Part shown: one piece after another, positions 1-10,358 of the stretch
Position numbering within the stretch: position 1 is the first letter of the stretch
Layout of the letters: each line of letters opens with the position of its first letter
From: Floccularia luteovirens
Lineage: Eukaryota; Basidiomycota; Agaricomycetes; Agaricales; Squamanitaceae
NCBI GenBank assembly: GCA_009739215.1
Contig: VSJF01000002.1
Location: 2,232,001 to 2,296,000 of the forward strand
Direction of reading: 5' to 3'
DNA: 64,000 nt
Made by a program: the position numbers and the translations under genes
The notes under the pieces: model-generated
Told to the model about the DNA's origin: nothing
Databases searched by the model: none
Seen by the model: the letters and a program-made list of their open reading frames with translations, nothing else

Positions 1-358
1 TGTATTATTCGTGATCAGTTTCCTTCAATTGTTCCTCGAGGAAAGAACACAGAAAGTGACCAAGATGACCCCGGCCAATTTAGCTCTTGTCATGGCACCA
101 AATCTTCTAAGATGTAGCTCGGAGTTAATGTCGGTCGTATTTACTAACGCCCAGTGAGTTGTATAATTTTGTGGATACATGCTATTGTTTTGACTATTCA
201 TTTCCAGGTATGAACAAATCTTTGTGTACAACTTGCTCCTTCACCTTAGATGTGATGAAGTAGATAACAGCTATAAACCTACGCATGGGTTAGGGGCTCT
301 CCAAACAGTCCCAGCCCCCAGGACATCCAAACAGCGTTCGCGACGCCAAAACCAATAA
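1..358 (+). CDS. RhoGAP-domain protein, 3' end (partial)
   Basis: C-terminal end of a Rho GTPase-activating protein cut by the window edge. Exon 2-153 reads in frame 2 as the last helices of a RhoGAP domain, with the conserved stretch KMTPANLALVMAPNLLR, and is joined across a 54-nt intron (154-207, GTGAGT...CCAG) to exon 208-358, which reads QYEQIFVYNLLLHL and ends QRSRRQNQ-stop. RhoGAP domains stimulate GTP hydrolysis by Rho/Rac/Cdc42 proteins; the asparagine and proline in the NLA...PNLL motif belong to the family signature. The catalytic arginine loop would lie upstream, outside the window. After the domain only about 35 basic residues remain, so the domain sits at the very C terminus. Which fungal RhoGAP subfamily it belongs to cannot be told from this fragment. 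Confidence 0.85.
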
Positions 359-603
359 TTTGAATACCATACTTGTACTGCCAGCCAACGTCTTCGAGTC
401 AGACCATACATTCGTTCTATCATACCTACATTTCTTCTCTATGTGTTACAATCTCTTTGCATACTTACAAATTTTTTTTGACTTGTTAACTTTACTCACA
501 CTAACATACTACGTAGCAAGTTAGATGTCGCTCCCAAACTACCAACGTTATATTAAGAATATCTCTTGCCTACAATAGTTGTGAAAATTATTAATGAATA
601 CGA

Positions 604-1859
604 TCAGATGTGTATGCGTCGTGAGGTTTGTGCATTACCAAAACGTGTACGGACTTCTCTACGGTCTTTTCTTGGAAAATCCCACTTATCAAATGACCAC
701 TCATCGTCACCCTCATCTTTTAATGCATCAGCCTTCCACTTGTTCCACTTGGCTTTCTTGCCTTGTTTTGGATGGATGGATTTGGGTGTCGCCACAAGTT
801 CCTCTATACGAGTCAACGCACTGCGAATTTGGTCACTTCTCGGATCATTCCCATCCACCCACAAATCGTGTTCGGAAATTTCTCTGCGAATGTTCTCCAC
901 CAACTTCTGTGTCTGAGGGTCGGTTTCCACACCATTGACCTTCATGTCCATCAAAGTTTCAAAAACTCCTGTGATATCCCGGAAACAAGACCAACGTGTT
1001 TCTATCAGCTCGTTGTAAGCTTTCGTCGTACATCCAAATACATAAGAAGCAATTGAGAGGTGTCGTGCATGATTAAAGATTGCCAAAGCGAGATAAGGGT
1101 CCTCGTATTTATCCCGAAAGGTCCGCATAAGGAGCGCAATCATATGAGGGTATGTAGGGTGTTGAAGCATAGGCAGCTGTTTTGTGCCCTTTGCCTCAGA
1201 TGCGGCAGCAATCGCTTTTCTAGCTGCTTCCTCGTATTCCTGTGACTCTTGAAAGACATTCGTAGTGGCCCATTCGAGTAATTGTTGATCAGATTCACAA
1301 AGATTGACCGCTTCTTTCCTACGATCCAGCACTTCATCAGATTCCGTCGACCACCGCACTCTCTTCGAATGATACCGAAGCTTTCCAAGAAGGTCACCCA
1401 CATCCCCTTTCCCAACGCTGACGTCTGACCTATTCCCAGAGTGTTTCTTTGGTTCATTCACAGCATCGAAAATCATTTCGAACATATCATCGAAAACATT
1501 AATTTCGCGAGCTGTCATTGCTTGGCGCCGTACATTCCCTGTTGGATTCGATTTTGGTAGGTCGTCTTCTGGGTATGGTTGGGTTATGAAATCCCAAGCA
1601 TGAGAAGGTCTAGAATTGATTGATTAAGTCAGTTGAAAGAGACGTTGAAAGTGGGTGAGCGTACTTTTCAGCTATATTATCTGCTTGAAATTTTGGTGTT
1701 GAATACCTGCGAGAAGCATAAGATTTTGGGAAACATTGTGAAGTGGTTCCTATTAAAGATGCATCTGACTGCAGGTCAGTATGAATAAATGTCGAAAATG
1801 AATTACCCACATGTTGCTACAGGCTTTGAGAAACTGTTGAGAATGCTTCGAGCGAGCAT
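604..1859 (-). CDS. Mitochondrial Mtf2-like protein
   Basis: Three-exon model: 1859-1811, 1764-1665 and 1609-604, which keeps frame throughout (384 aa). The first exon encodes MLARSILNSFSKPVAT, a typical amphipathic arginine-rich mitochondrial presequence. The body has the Mtf2/Nam1-like C-terminal domain seen in basidiomycetes: residues such as HPTYPHMIALLMRTFRDKY and the following helices with SYVFGCTTKAYNELIETRW. Yeast Mtf2/Nam1 works in mitochondrial transcription, RNA processing and translation coupling; a similar role here is inferred from the family. The C terminus is basic and rich in K, W and R. The gene is divergent from the enoyl-CoA hydratase gene, with 280 bp between start codons, and a CACGTG site with an adjacent inverted CCAAT box lies 47 bp upstream of the start. 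The start of exon 2 (acceptor TCAG at 1765-1768) was chosen to keep frame; other acceptors nearby break it. Confidence 0.8.
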
Positions 1860-1905
1860 AACTTTGATTCTCAAAGATATTTCCAGTCTCAAAAATGATG
1901 AAGTA

Positions 1906-1917
1906 CACGTGATTGGC
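1906..1917. promoter_or_regulatory. CACGTG E-box next to inverted CCAAT
   Basis: CACGTGATTGGC lies in the 280-bp divergent promoter between the Mtf2-like gene and the enoyl-CoA hydratase gene, 47 bp from the Mtf2-like start codon. CACGTG is the binding core of bHLH factors such as Cbf1, and ATTGG is the reverse of the CCAAT box bound by the HAP complex. Binding is inferred from the motif only. Confidence 0.4.
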
Positions 1918-2139
1918 TAACCACTCCCTCAAATTCACCCAAAACAATTAATATTGGAGCCAGAACATTGACAGAATGCAATATGGTGTGTGTGAGCTGA
2001 GAATGGACTCGAATTATATACGTCCCGGTATTTGCTTGGAGGTACGGGAATATGTTTGACCGGTTCCGTACCGTGGGTATGAGAGAGGTTTAAGACAAAA
2101 TTGGCTTGATACCTTACTCAATTTACGAGGTTGTTAAAC

Positions 2140-3323
2140 ATGGTTTACACATTTTGCCGCTCGTCCCTCAATTCCTCTATCAAACTTGCTAGACTATCTC
2201 AGATCAAACAGAATCCATTTCACACTTCACTTTTGTCTGGAACCAAACGCTTCATGTCTTCAGCTAATTTTGAATACATCCTGACTTCGCGTCCGGAACC
2301 ATCAGTTTTCCTCATCACACTCAATAGGCCCAAGTCACTCAATGCATTAAGCACACCCCTTTTCACCGAACTGAACAGGGCACTCTCAGAGGCGGACCAG
2401 GATGATACCGTTGGTGCTATGGTCTTAACCGGTTCGGAAAAGGCTTTTGCAGGTATGCAGCACTTCCTTCGTGGAATTAAAAACGAGTGATCATAAAGGA
2501 ATCTATAGCTGGGGCTGATATCAAGGAAATGAAGGACAAGCAATGTGCGTGAGATACGCGTCATTTGTATATTTCCAGTCATAATTAATGGTATTTGACA
2601 GTTGCGGACGTGTATAAGAATAAGTTTTTGGAAGACTGGACAATTATGACAAAAATGAGAAAGCCTATTATAGCTGCAGTCAGCGGTTATGCTGTAAGGA
2701 GAAACCGTTTTCCCGTTTGCTGGTCTTTCTTAATGAATTCTTAAGCTTGGTGGTGGTTGCGAACTTGCGCTTATGTGTGACATCATTCTTGCATCCCCTA
2801 CTGCAAAATTTGGTCAGCCTGAAATCAATTTGGGTGTCATTCCAGGTGGAGGTGGCTCTCAGCGTCTTGCCCATTCAATTGGCAAGTCTAGAGCTATGGA
2901 AATGGTGCTGACTGGACGCACTGTGTCAGCTGCTGAAGCAGAGCAGTGGGGCATGGTTAGCAGAGTTGTTGGAGCTGGAGAGGGAGAGGTTGTGAAAGAG
3001 GCGATCGCAATGGCAAAAGAAATTGCAAGCAAAAGTCAACTCGCCGTTCAAGCAAGCAAGGAGGTTGTGAACGCAGGTACGCTTTGTGTCACGCATAGAT
3101 GTGTTATAGCAAAGATACTTATATATTTCAGCATATGAATTAAACCTTGGTGAGGGCTTGAGATTCGAAAGGAGGATATTCCATGGAATGTTTGCTACCA
3201 ATGACCAAAAAGAGGGTGAGTTTGTATTTTGGTATCAGCGTGAATGATTTTCCGGTAACAATTTGCTGTGAAGGTATGGCAGCCTTCGCTGAAAAGAGGA
3301 AGGCAAACTTCACCCACTCGTGA
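2140..3323 (+). CDS. ECHS1: Enoyl-CoA hydratase, mitochondrial
   Basis: Second enzyme of fatty-acid beta-oxidation: hydrates trans-2-enoyl-CoA to 3-hydroxyacyl-CoA. Six exons (2140-2452, 2509-2544, 2602-2693, 2746-3076, 3132-3215, 3274-3323) give 301 aa in one frame, close to the family length of about 290. The N terminus is Arg/Ser-rich without acids for about 30 residues, as a mitochondrial presequence. Crotonase-fold marks are present: NRPKSLNAL, the oxyanion-hole stretch [25 protein letters not shown], then the segment with [17 protein letters not shown] that carries the two catalytic glutamates of the family (E in GGGCELA and in the QPEI region). The C terminus ends KRKANFTHS, typical of ECHS1. 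The second exon is only 36 nt. ATG 2140 is the first ATG in frame. The 3' end is overlapped or closely approached by the antisense DMAC1-like gene. Confidence 0.95.
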
Positions 3324-3469
3324 TAGCAACCAATTAGTGAGGCTGAACTGGGCATAAAAGATGTACTATTATTATTCTCTGGATACGTCTCTAAAAATGC
3401 ATTTTGTTGTCCTTCAAAAATAAAGATTTCTCTGCTGAGTTGACAAAAACTGTAGAATGAAGCGAAAAT

Positions 3470-3784
3470 AAACAGACATTGATTCCATCGTAGAACACTT
3501 CCTATCAGCATCGCTGTTGAAGCCGCTCAACAACAGCCAGCCTAGTCAAAATATAGCAACAGCTTACCTACGCCTAATCCTGCCACAATGCGTTTCTGAG
3601 CGGGCGAGCCTTGTGCTGCTGCTCGAGACTGCCAAAGCGCATATGTTCCTACAGCGGCAAAAGTCCCGGATCCTATTATTCGACAAGAAAGACATTCTTT
3701 CCGATCCGACATAGCATCTACGTGCTGAACAAGGCTGCGATCGCTGCTGCCATAAGGAACAGAGGTTGCGTTGTGATTATCCAT
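3470..3784 (-). CDS. DMAC1-like small mitochondrial membrane protein
   Basis: Small protein starting MDNHNATSVPYGSSDR at 3784. The first exon (3784-3568) contains the cysteine-pair region ECLSCRIIGSGTFAAVGTYAL followed by Q/A-rich and K/R residues and a second hydrophobic segment, the pattern of the DUF4536/distal membrane-arm assembly factor 1-like family (complex I assembly; two membrane helices). A 42-nt intron with acceptor TTGAG (exon 2 from 3525) restores the second helix as AGLGVAASTAMLIGSVLRWN. The true 3' end is uncertain: the frame stays open toward the antisense hydratase gene, and a further intron ending in the CAGCAG near 3430 would place a stop right after RWNQ. The function is inferred from family resemblance and size. 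It is head-to-head with the BTB gene (260 bp). Confidence 0.55.
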
Positions 3785-3824
3785 AGTAAAAAAATGCAAA
3801 AACTTTTCTGCAGCTTTGACATTC

Positions 3825-3836
3825 CACGTGACGTCA
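3825..3836. promoter_or_regulatory. Composite E-box / CRE site
   Basis: CACGTGACGTCA: a CACGTG E-box overlapping a perfect TGACGTCA palindrome (CRE/ATF-type bZIP site). It lies 41 bp upstream of the DMAC1-like start codon and 209 bp upstream of the BTB gene, in their shared 260-bp promoter. Occupancy by bHLH or bZIP factors is inferred from the motif alone. Confidence 0.5.
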
Positions 3837-4044
3837 AATATCATATCCAAATATAGTGCTGAGCCACTCTAGTTTTTCAAGCACAATAGGCCACGGAGGA
3901 ACAATAGATATTTGGCTTTTTGACATGCCAGATTCTGACTATAAATTCAGTGTTGTAGAGCACCCGCTGCAATTACAATCTTATAGTCAAACCACTACAA
4001 TCACTACTACTACCCCGCAACCTTAACAAAGTTAGATAACGACA

Positions 4045-5377
4045 ATGGCGATTGAGTCCACTTCTCCCAGTAGCAAACGTAAAAGACACGCATCGCAAGA
4101 CAGTTCAGATAGTTCCCGATCGACACACGACATGGGCGGCAGCAGCAAGCGTCAAAAAGTCTCCAAACCTTCATCAAAAGTTGTGGAACAACAAGACAAC
4201 ACCTATCCTACTCCTTCACCGAGCTTGACAAATCAAAGTCAGCCATTACCTTCAGAAACAACTCCTGCAGCCATCGAGTCAAACGAGGCCCCCTACACCA
4301 AAGATGACAGGTATTTTCTAGAAAACGGAGACATCGTCATCATAGTCGAAGAGACAGCATTCAAAGTCCACATGCAGAAGTTGGCAGATGCGGGCGGCTT
4401 TTTCGCAGATGTTTTTTCACTACCACAGCCCAAGACATGCGACCCGGACAGCATGATGTACGATGTCCCATTTATCAACGTGCAGGATATGGTTACGGCG
4501 ACCGAGATGCGTTATTTCATCAGTTATGTATATGGCGAAATGTAAGCTTCACGTTTTACTGGACCTTCTTGAGACTTACATAGCCCATAGATTGCCTGGC
4601 GGCTCGGACGGCCGAAGTTTTCCATGGGTCCACTGGGATTGTGCTGTGTCGTTACTGAGGATCAGCCAGCGCTTTAGCATTGGAACAGTACGTAGAGCTG
4701 CTCTCGAAGCGTTGAGCCTTCTATTTCCCTACGGCGAGGTACTAGAAGGTTTCCACCCGAAGATTAAGGGTGTCATGGGTGAAGAGAACCGGAAAAAATT
4801 CTCGTTCCGCTATCCTCTCGAGGCAATTAATCTGTTCCGGGAATGCCAGGTTCCAGCGATGATGCCGATGGCCTACTACCACGCTGCACAACTACCATAC
4901 AAGTACATCATAGACGGCGCTCCCAAAAAAGATGGAGGCTTCGTGTGCCTATCACAGGAGGATAAAGACATAGTCATGGAAGGCAAAGAAGCGTTGAAGG
5001 AACTACGCCTCAAAAAATTACATGGGTGGATTTATCGCCGAGCATGTGGACGGTCAACAGACCAAAGGCCGTCAGAACGCTGCCACAGGAGACCAATCCA
5101 GGATTACGCCAACTGTTACGAGTTCCTGAACCGGATGTTTACTCATATGCAATGGCAAGGATACTTCAACCAAGAGAACGCGTTAGATTCGATCTCACCA
5201 AAAGGAATCGGGATGCTTAGGCAAAACCTGTGCTATGAGTGCATGAAGCAGGTAGAGAAGGATCTGAAGGAAGGAGTGCAGAGAAGTTATTTGGGAATTC
5301 CAGAGTGCTTTAAGCTGTCTGAGTGGTATTACCTGAGGAAAGAACAAGAGAAAGAGGACGAAACGTGGGATGAATAG
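4045..5377 (+). CDS. BTB/POZ domain protein
   Basis: Two exons (4045-4541 and 4591-5377) give 427 aa. The first about 90 residues are disordered, Ser/Pro/Gln-rich with basic clusters KRKRH and KRQK that could act as nuclear signals. A BTB fold follows: DRYFLENGDIVIIVEETAFKV is the usual opening of Agaricomycete BTB domains, with HMQKLADAGGFFADVF as the second element. Proteins of this kind are highly expanded in Agaricomycetes and have unknown targets; some BTB proteins act as Cul3 adaptors. The C-terminal two thirds is helical, with cysteines (CYECMKQVEKDL) and no second domain that I recognise. The start is the first ATG after a TA-rich leader. Confidence 0.85.
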
Positions 5378-5920
5378 ATTAGCAGTATAGCACGTGACTT
5401 GTGATGTGATTTAAATTGAATGATGGTGGTTCTGCGGTTAAATCGCTCTGGATAAACTGTTTTGGATTCCCAATGGCAGTTCCCCGCCTTTGAATGGCAA
5501 AAGACGGTATGTGCACCATCCGGCTGCCGTTGCTGATTCTCACCAGATAGTCTATACATACACCCACCACTTGGTTCTGCACCAGCGCAGCTAAAGTCAC
5601 ATGAAGCGGTTGATCGTTTAAACGCTGCCTGTGCACATGCGCGAGCGCTGTCATCTCCCTTTCTCCGCTAAGGGGATGTGAATCTCCACGTCCTCTTCGT
5701 GCACTAGTTAAACATCCTTCCTTACGTCTTTTCACCACCTCTTCATCCGTCATGTTCGACATGTTCAACTCCTCTTACTCCCCTCTCTTTTCTTTCCCAA
5801 AGTATTCATTTGTCTCCTCCAATTTTAACAGTTATGATTCCACTGTACGCTTGTAACATTCATCTTGCCAATTTATCCCTTCACTAAGAATCAATCGTTC
5901 CTCTGTTCAAGTCGCTTGCT
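5378..5920. other. Intergenic, BTB 3' end to P450
   Basis: No supported gene. CACGTG occurs at 5391-5396. The last 150 bases before the P450 are pyrimidine-rich, as in basidiomycete leaders, and may hide the P450 start codon exon (an ATG lies at 5835). Confidence 0.4.
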
Positions 5921-8243
5921 TTGGGTGTCGTCCTGAGTATCTTCACTGCAATCTTCGCTTTCTACCACCACTATCGCTCTCGCATATCTATATCTCATCT
6001 CCCCGGTCCACCGTCCGAGTCTTTTCTCTTAGGTGAAGTTATCTATGCAAACTATGAGCCCCCACGTGTCCCCCTCATTCTTCGACCCAGGCAATCTTCC
6101 TGAGATATTCCAAAGTCAAGCAGGGGAACCAGATTTTAAGTATCAACGAGAATTCGGCGACGTTGTCCGTATTAAAGGCGCTTTGGGGGTATACATTCTG
6201 TCCATCCTGTTGTGCAAGTATTTTGCCTTAATCCCTTCTTTCACGCCAGCAAGATCGCCTCCTCATATCAGATCCCAAGGCGTTACAATACATTTTTCAC
6301 ACGTCAGGTGAATCTCATCCTCATTGAATCGACCACCCTTCACACCCATTACTATAGGGTATGGATTTGTGAAGTGGCCAGAACGAACCGAGATATCTCG
6401 CATCTTGATGGGTCGTGGGCTTCTATGGGCAGATGGTAAGCATTTGATAAAGATAGAAACATTAGTCGTGTGGTCTGATTCATCACAGGCGAAATTCATA
6501 AAAGGCAGAGAAAAGTGATGATGCCTGGATTCGGAGGTAAGGGAACTCCTACAATCTTGACCAACCTTATTCATATGAACACTGCCAGCGCCCGAGAGCA
6601 AGGCTTTTGTTCCCATTTTTAGGAGGGTCGCCTCAGAAGTAGGTGCTTCTTAATCTCAATACGGGTAATAATTATAACTAGCGCCCAAGCTGACTGCTCA
6701 ATGGACCGACATACTGGCTGCATCACCGGACCAGACTAGTATCTTGAATGTTGCTTCATGGTTGTCACGCGCGACAATGGACTCTATTGGTGAAGGTGAA
6801 TAAAGTGCCTACTTCCAGAAGAGACGTTTTATCAACAAACATATCGTGCTAGCGGCGTTCGATTATCAATTTGGGGCACTATCTAATACAGATAACGAAT
6901 TCATGAAAGCTTATTTCGGTTTAATGTGCCAGAATTCAGTTCCCACCTAATTGAAATAGATTGACATTTCCTGTTGTTAACAGGTCGGATACCCTAGGTT
7001 CACCAACCAAAACTGCAATCTTGATGCAAACACTGCTCCCCGTTTGGGTCCTCCAACTCATGTCGAAATACTCCCGCAGAAGAAACCTAGTTCATGCTCG
7101 GCATACCGCGAAATTAGCAAACGAGGTTACTCGCGAGCTTGTCAGGTCAAAAGCAGAAGCCTTACTTCAAGGCAAAGGCAATAAGGATATTTTGAGTCTT
7201 CTTGGTATGGGATCAATTTCACTTGAGGGACCCTGCCACATATCCATCTAATCGGTACGGTGCAGTAAAAGCAAATGCATCCGAAAATGCTAGCACAAAG
7301 CTGACAGAAGAAGAAATGCTCGCTCAAATGCGGTGGGTGTCACCTAATATGCAAGTTTTTAATGTGACCTTGAGATAGGACTATTCTACTTGCTGGACAT
7401 GAAACGAGTGCAACTAGTATGTGTTGGGTCCTATTGGAACTTGCTCGCCATCCAGAAGTACAAGAAAAACTTCGCCAAGAAATTCGGGCAACAGAACAAG
7501 CTATCTATGCTCGAGGAGGTTCCGATTTCACGGCCGCTGACTTGGACAATATGACTTATCTCACAGCTGTGATTAAAGTGAGCGAGCCTCATCGCGCTGT
7601 TTATGTCCCTTTTTTTCAATATAAATTCAAATGTGCAGGAATCGATGCGGTTTCACCCCGCCCTGTATCAAAATTACCGGCTGGCTGTTCGAGATGAGGT
7701 TCTACCCCTGTCTAAACCCATTACGAGTACAACCGGTGCAACGATCACGAAACTGCCAATTCCAAAAGGAACTAAAGTTTTTCTGTCGATCGCTGCTTAT
7801 AACAGGTATCTTCATCGTTAATCTATGATGTTGGGTTTTGTTAAATTGTCTTCTAGGAACAAAGAAATATTCGGCGAAGATGCTCATGTATACAATCCTG
7901 ACAGATGGCTAAGAAGCACTGGGGAAAAGAAGGGACCAACTCTTGGTGTTTATGGTAACTTGTGAGGATCTGCTACTTTATTTCGTTGCTTTAAACTAAT
8001 CTACAACAATCCGTAAGGTTAACCTTCGCCGGGGGTGTTAGGGCATGTATCGGATGGAGATTTGCTGTCTATGAAGTTCAGGTGTTGACGGTGGAAATCA
8101 TCAATCATTTCCAGCTTTCGCTCAGCCCTGACATCAAGCGACTTCGGCGAGAGGCGTGTTTAGTTATGTTACCGACGTTGGAGGGCGAACAGCTGGAAGG
8201 AGAAAACTTGCCACTCTCCATCAGTCTTGCACCCCGTGATTGA
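5915..8243 (+). CDS. Cytochrome P450 monooxygenase
   Basis: Heme-thiolate monooxygenase anchored to the ER. I can join 14 exons in one frame. Marks in order: membrane helix (LGVVLSIFTAIFAFYHHY), proline hinge LPGPP, I-helix oxygen-binding AGHETS (about 7388-7410), ExxR in ESMRFHP (about 7640), PDRW in the aromatic region (about 7900), and the heme loop FAGGVRACIGWRFA with the cysteine ligand (about 8029-8070); stop at 8241-8243. One exon join gives GLMSDTLGSPTK, as usual in fungal P450s. Length of about 530 aa fits the family. The 5' end is not solved: the frame opens at about 5887 with no ATG before the membrane helix. Either a short upstream exon exists (for example from ATG 5835 spliced to 5935) or the start is degraded. 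Substrate unknown. Confidence 0.88.
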
Positions 8244-8453
8244 AACCATTCTTTTGCTTTATGCTGTAAACCCAATATTATTCGCAAGCTCGATTACATA
8301 TGCTGGTGAGGTAATATAGTATCACATCCTGACCGATATCCGGTTTCTGGCAACTATCTATGTTTATTTTACCCCAAAGTTTTCATTTGCCGAGTTGTCG
8401 GTATTTTGTATGTAATATTGACCACCTGACCTTCAGCCACTGGACGAACATTG

Positions 8454-9013
8454 TTATGGAAATGGGGTAGCAGGGATGAAGGGTGCAATGACAAGTTCAT
8501 CTTTATCCCACTGATATGGATATGGATCATCAGTTTAGTTATATTTGTGCGCAGTCTATGCAATGAAGTGACTGTACTTACAACATCTGACGTATAGTAC
8601 GGATCCTGTTGTATGATTTCCCGAACCTCTGCCAAACTATTAGCCTGTATGATTAAGATAGATCCAATTGCATTCTTCATCATGGTGTCGTCCTTTTCAG
8701 GCATATCTGGATCAGTAAGCATTCCTCCGACCTCTAGATGTTTCGTGTTCTTAGCACATGTCAATTTAGGAGTAAAAACTGCCGACTTGCGAATTATCCC
8801 AGACTTTATGAGGGGGTTGACTTTTTCGAAGTGACGGGGTCGCACTTCATATCGATGTGCAACACTATCCTTTCCCTTCTTGTCCGGAGCATAAACGAAG
8901 AACTTTTTCATTTTGGTAGACGTTGTAGACATATTGACTCTCAAGGACAAGGATGACACTGGTGCGCGCACATTCTTGTACACTGTCGCTGCTTTATGAA
9001 GGTGGGAGTACAT
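8454..9013 (-). CDS. YCII-domain protein (copy A)
   Basis: Small ferredoxin-like YCII-family protein. Exon 1 runs from ATG 9013 and has a mitochondrial-type leader (HKAATVYKNVRAPVSSLSLR); a second in-frame ATG at 8932 would give a cytosolic form starting MSTTSTKMKKFFVYAPDK. YCII marks: FVYAPDK, RPRHFE, VGGMLTDPDMPE, GSILIIQANSLAEVREII and the final exon WDKDELVIAPFIPAT (8510-8454). Between the second and third of these lies a 57-nt stretch (8790-8734) flanked by GCAAGT and CTAG; splicing it as a GC-AG intron gives IIQVGGML, matching copy B. It is also open in frame, so an unspliced form would carry 19 extra residues. YCII proteins bind or transform small substrates with a His-Asp pair; the function here is unknown. 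Convergent with the P450 (210 bp). Confidence 0.82.
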
Positions 9014-9176
9014 GGTTCACAGGAAGGACGGATATACATTGAAGGACAGATGTACATTAGGAAAATCTTGAAAGCGGCCGGTTATAGTCGGACCGTTCAC
9101 ACACTTATCTTTGCTTTGTCAATCTTTATGACTCCTACACCACAACGTGAAGCTGCAAGAGTCTCACCCAGACATT

Positions 9177-9789
9177 TCAAGGAATCGTTGTAGCAGCGAA
9201 GAAGGGCAGAATGACAACCTTCTCATGGTCCCACTGATATAACCAACTGAGTCCGCATGCCGTGACAGCGGAATTTTCAGGAAGACTTACCACATCTGTA
9301 GTCCAATATATGTCGGACTCTACCAAACGCCTAACACTGCACATTTTGAATCTTTAGACATATGGAAGGATGAAAGTTACACAGTACTTACTCCTCGATA
9401 GAATTGGCTTGGCAGATGAACGTGGATGCAACTATTTTTCTGTCGGTGGCCGGCAACGAAAGTGATTCCGGAGTTGTCATCATACCACCAACACCTGTAT
9501 GTCTGTATAAAACAGAGCCATAATAAAAAAGAATGAACGTACGAATGATGCCCTTGGATATATTTTCTTTCGCCACCACAAGGTGCTGAGGCCTGACTGA
9601 TAAGCGGCGCTCAAGTGTACCCTCTTCAGCCTTGTCTGGGGCATAGACAAAGTAAAGCTGTGGACTCGGAGCGGTAGACATAGACTGTAATCTTGAAGGC
9701 AATGTAAAGAGATGGTTGGGAAAAATGGATATTCTCGGTATTGTCGAGGTAAAGACGGAAAGCCTGGAAATACCCGAGTATATTTTCAT
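9177..9789 (-). CDS. YCII-domain protein (copy B)
   Basis: Paralogue of the neighbouring copy A, same strand, 164 bp upstream of it. Exon 1 (from ATG 9789) encodes a mitochondrial-type leader (SRLSVFTSTIPRISIF) and YFVYAPDKAEEGTLERRLSV; a standard GT-AG intron sits exactly where copy A has its GC-AG intron, joining GIIR to VGGMMTTPES. Later exons give NSIEERLVESDIYWTTDV and WDHEKVVILPFFAAT-IP-stop at 9177. The two copies share exon positions at IIR/VGGM and DV/WD, so they arose by tandem duplication, but the proteins have diverged widely. Function unknown. Head-to-head with the RING gene across 569 bp. Confidence 0.82.
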
Positions 9790-10140
9790 GCCTTCGCAAT
9801 GATCAAGTGTTTGTCAAGATATTCCATGAAATACAGCACGTGGATCGTACCTTTAGGCCCAAGCATTGGTCAGTCCAGGTCCAGGATATACTCCTTGGGC
9901 CACACCTCTTGTTTTGTTTCGTGATTTTGGCCTTGAGTACAATGCAATGTTGTGTGGCTAGCTCCTACGGCTACTGAACGTACATGTTCAAAACTAAACG
10001 GTTGATGTTTGTAATTGTCAGTCTGGGCATTGAAATTGGACCCTAGCTACATTACATAAGTAATTCAGGAACATGACTTAGCCAGCCGATGATCTCGCTA
10101 GCGCATCGTTAGGAAGGAGCAAGAAAAAAGAAGAAAGGAA

Positions 10141-10172
<32 letters not shown>

Positions 10173-10358
10173 GGAAGGAAAGGCACTATGCAATGGTGAG
10201 CAGGTATGGTAGAGTTGGCGTGAACACGTGATGGTTGATAGCCTTTTCGAATCCAATAGTCAATAGAAATCCTCAATTATTACTCTTCGAAGGATCCATA
10301 TATCACCCACCGACATTATTATCTAAACCCCAATCTCTCATAATAACTAGTCATAACA
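9790..10358. promoter_or_regulatory. Divergent promoter with two CACGTG sites
   Basis: Region between the YCII copy B start (9789) and the RING gene start (10359). CACGTG occurs at 9837-9842 (48 bp from the YCII start) and at 10225-10230 (CACGTGATGG, 129 bp from the RING start). A purine tract with GAAA repeats lies between them. No gene seen. Confidence 0.4.
10137..10171 (+). repeat. GAAA microsatellite
   Basis: About eight uninterrupted GAAA units inside a longer purine-only tract (about 10112-10182). Such tracts are variable in length between strains and can exclude nucleosomes; it sits in the divergent promoter of the YCII copy B and RING genes. Confidence 0.9.

Noticed and set aside
566..916. 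Plus-strand open frame over the Mtf2-like gene
   Set aside because: Antisense shadow; the minus frame has the Mtf2-like domain and good splice sites.
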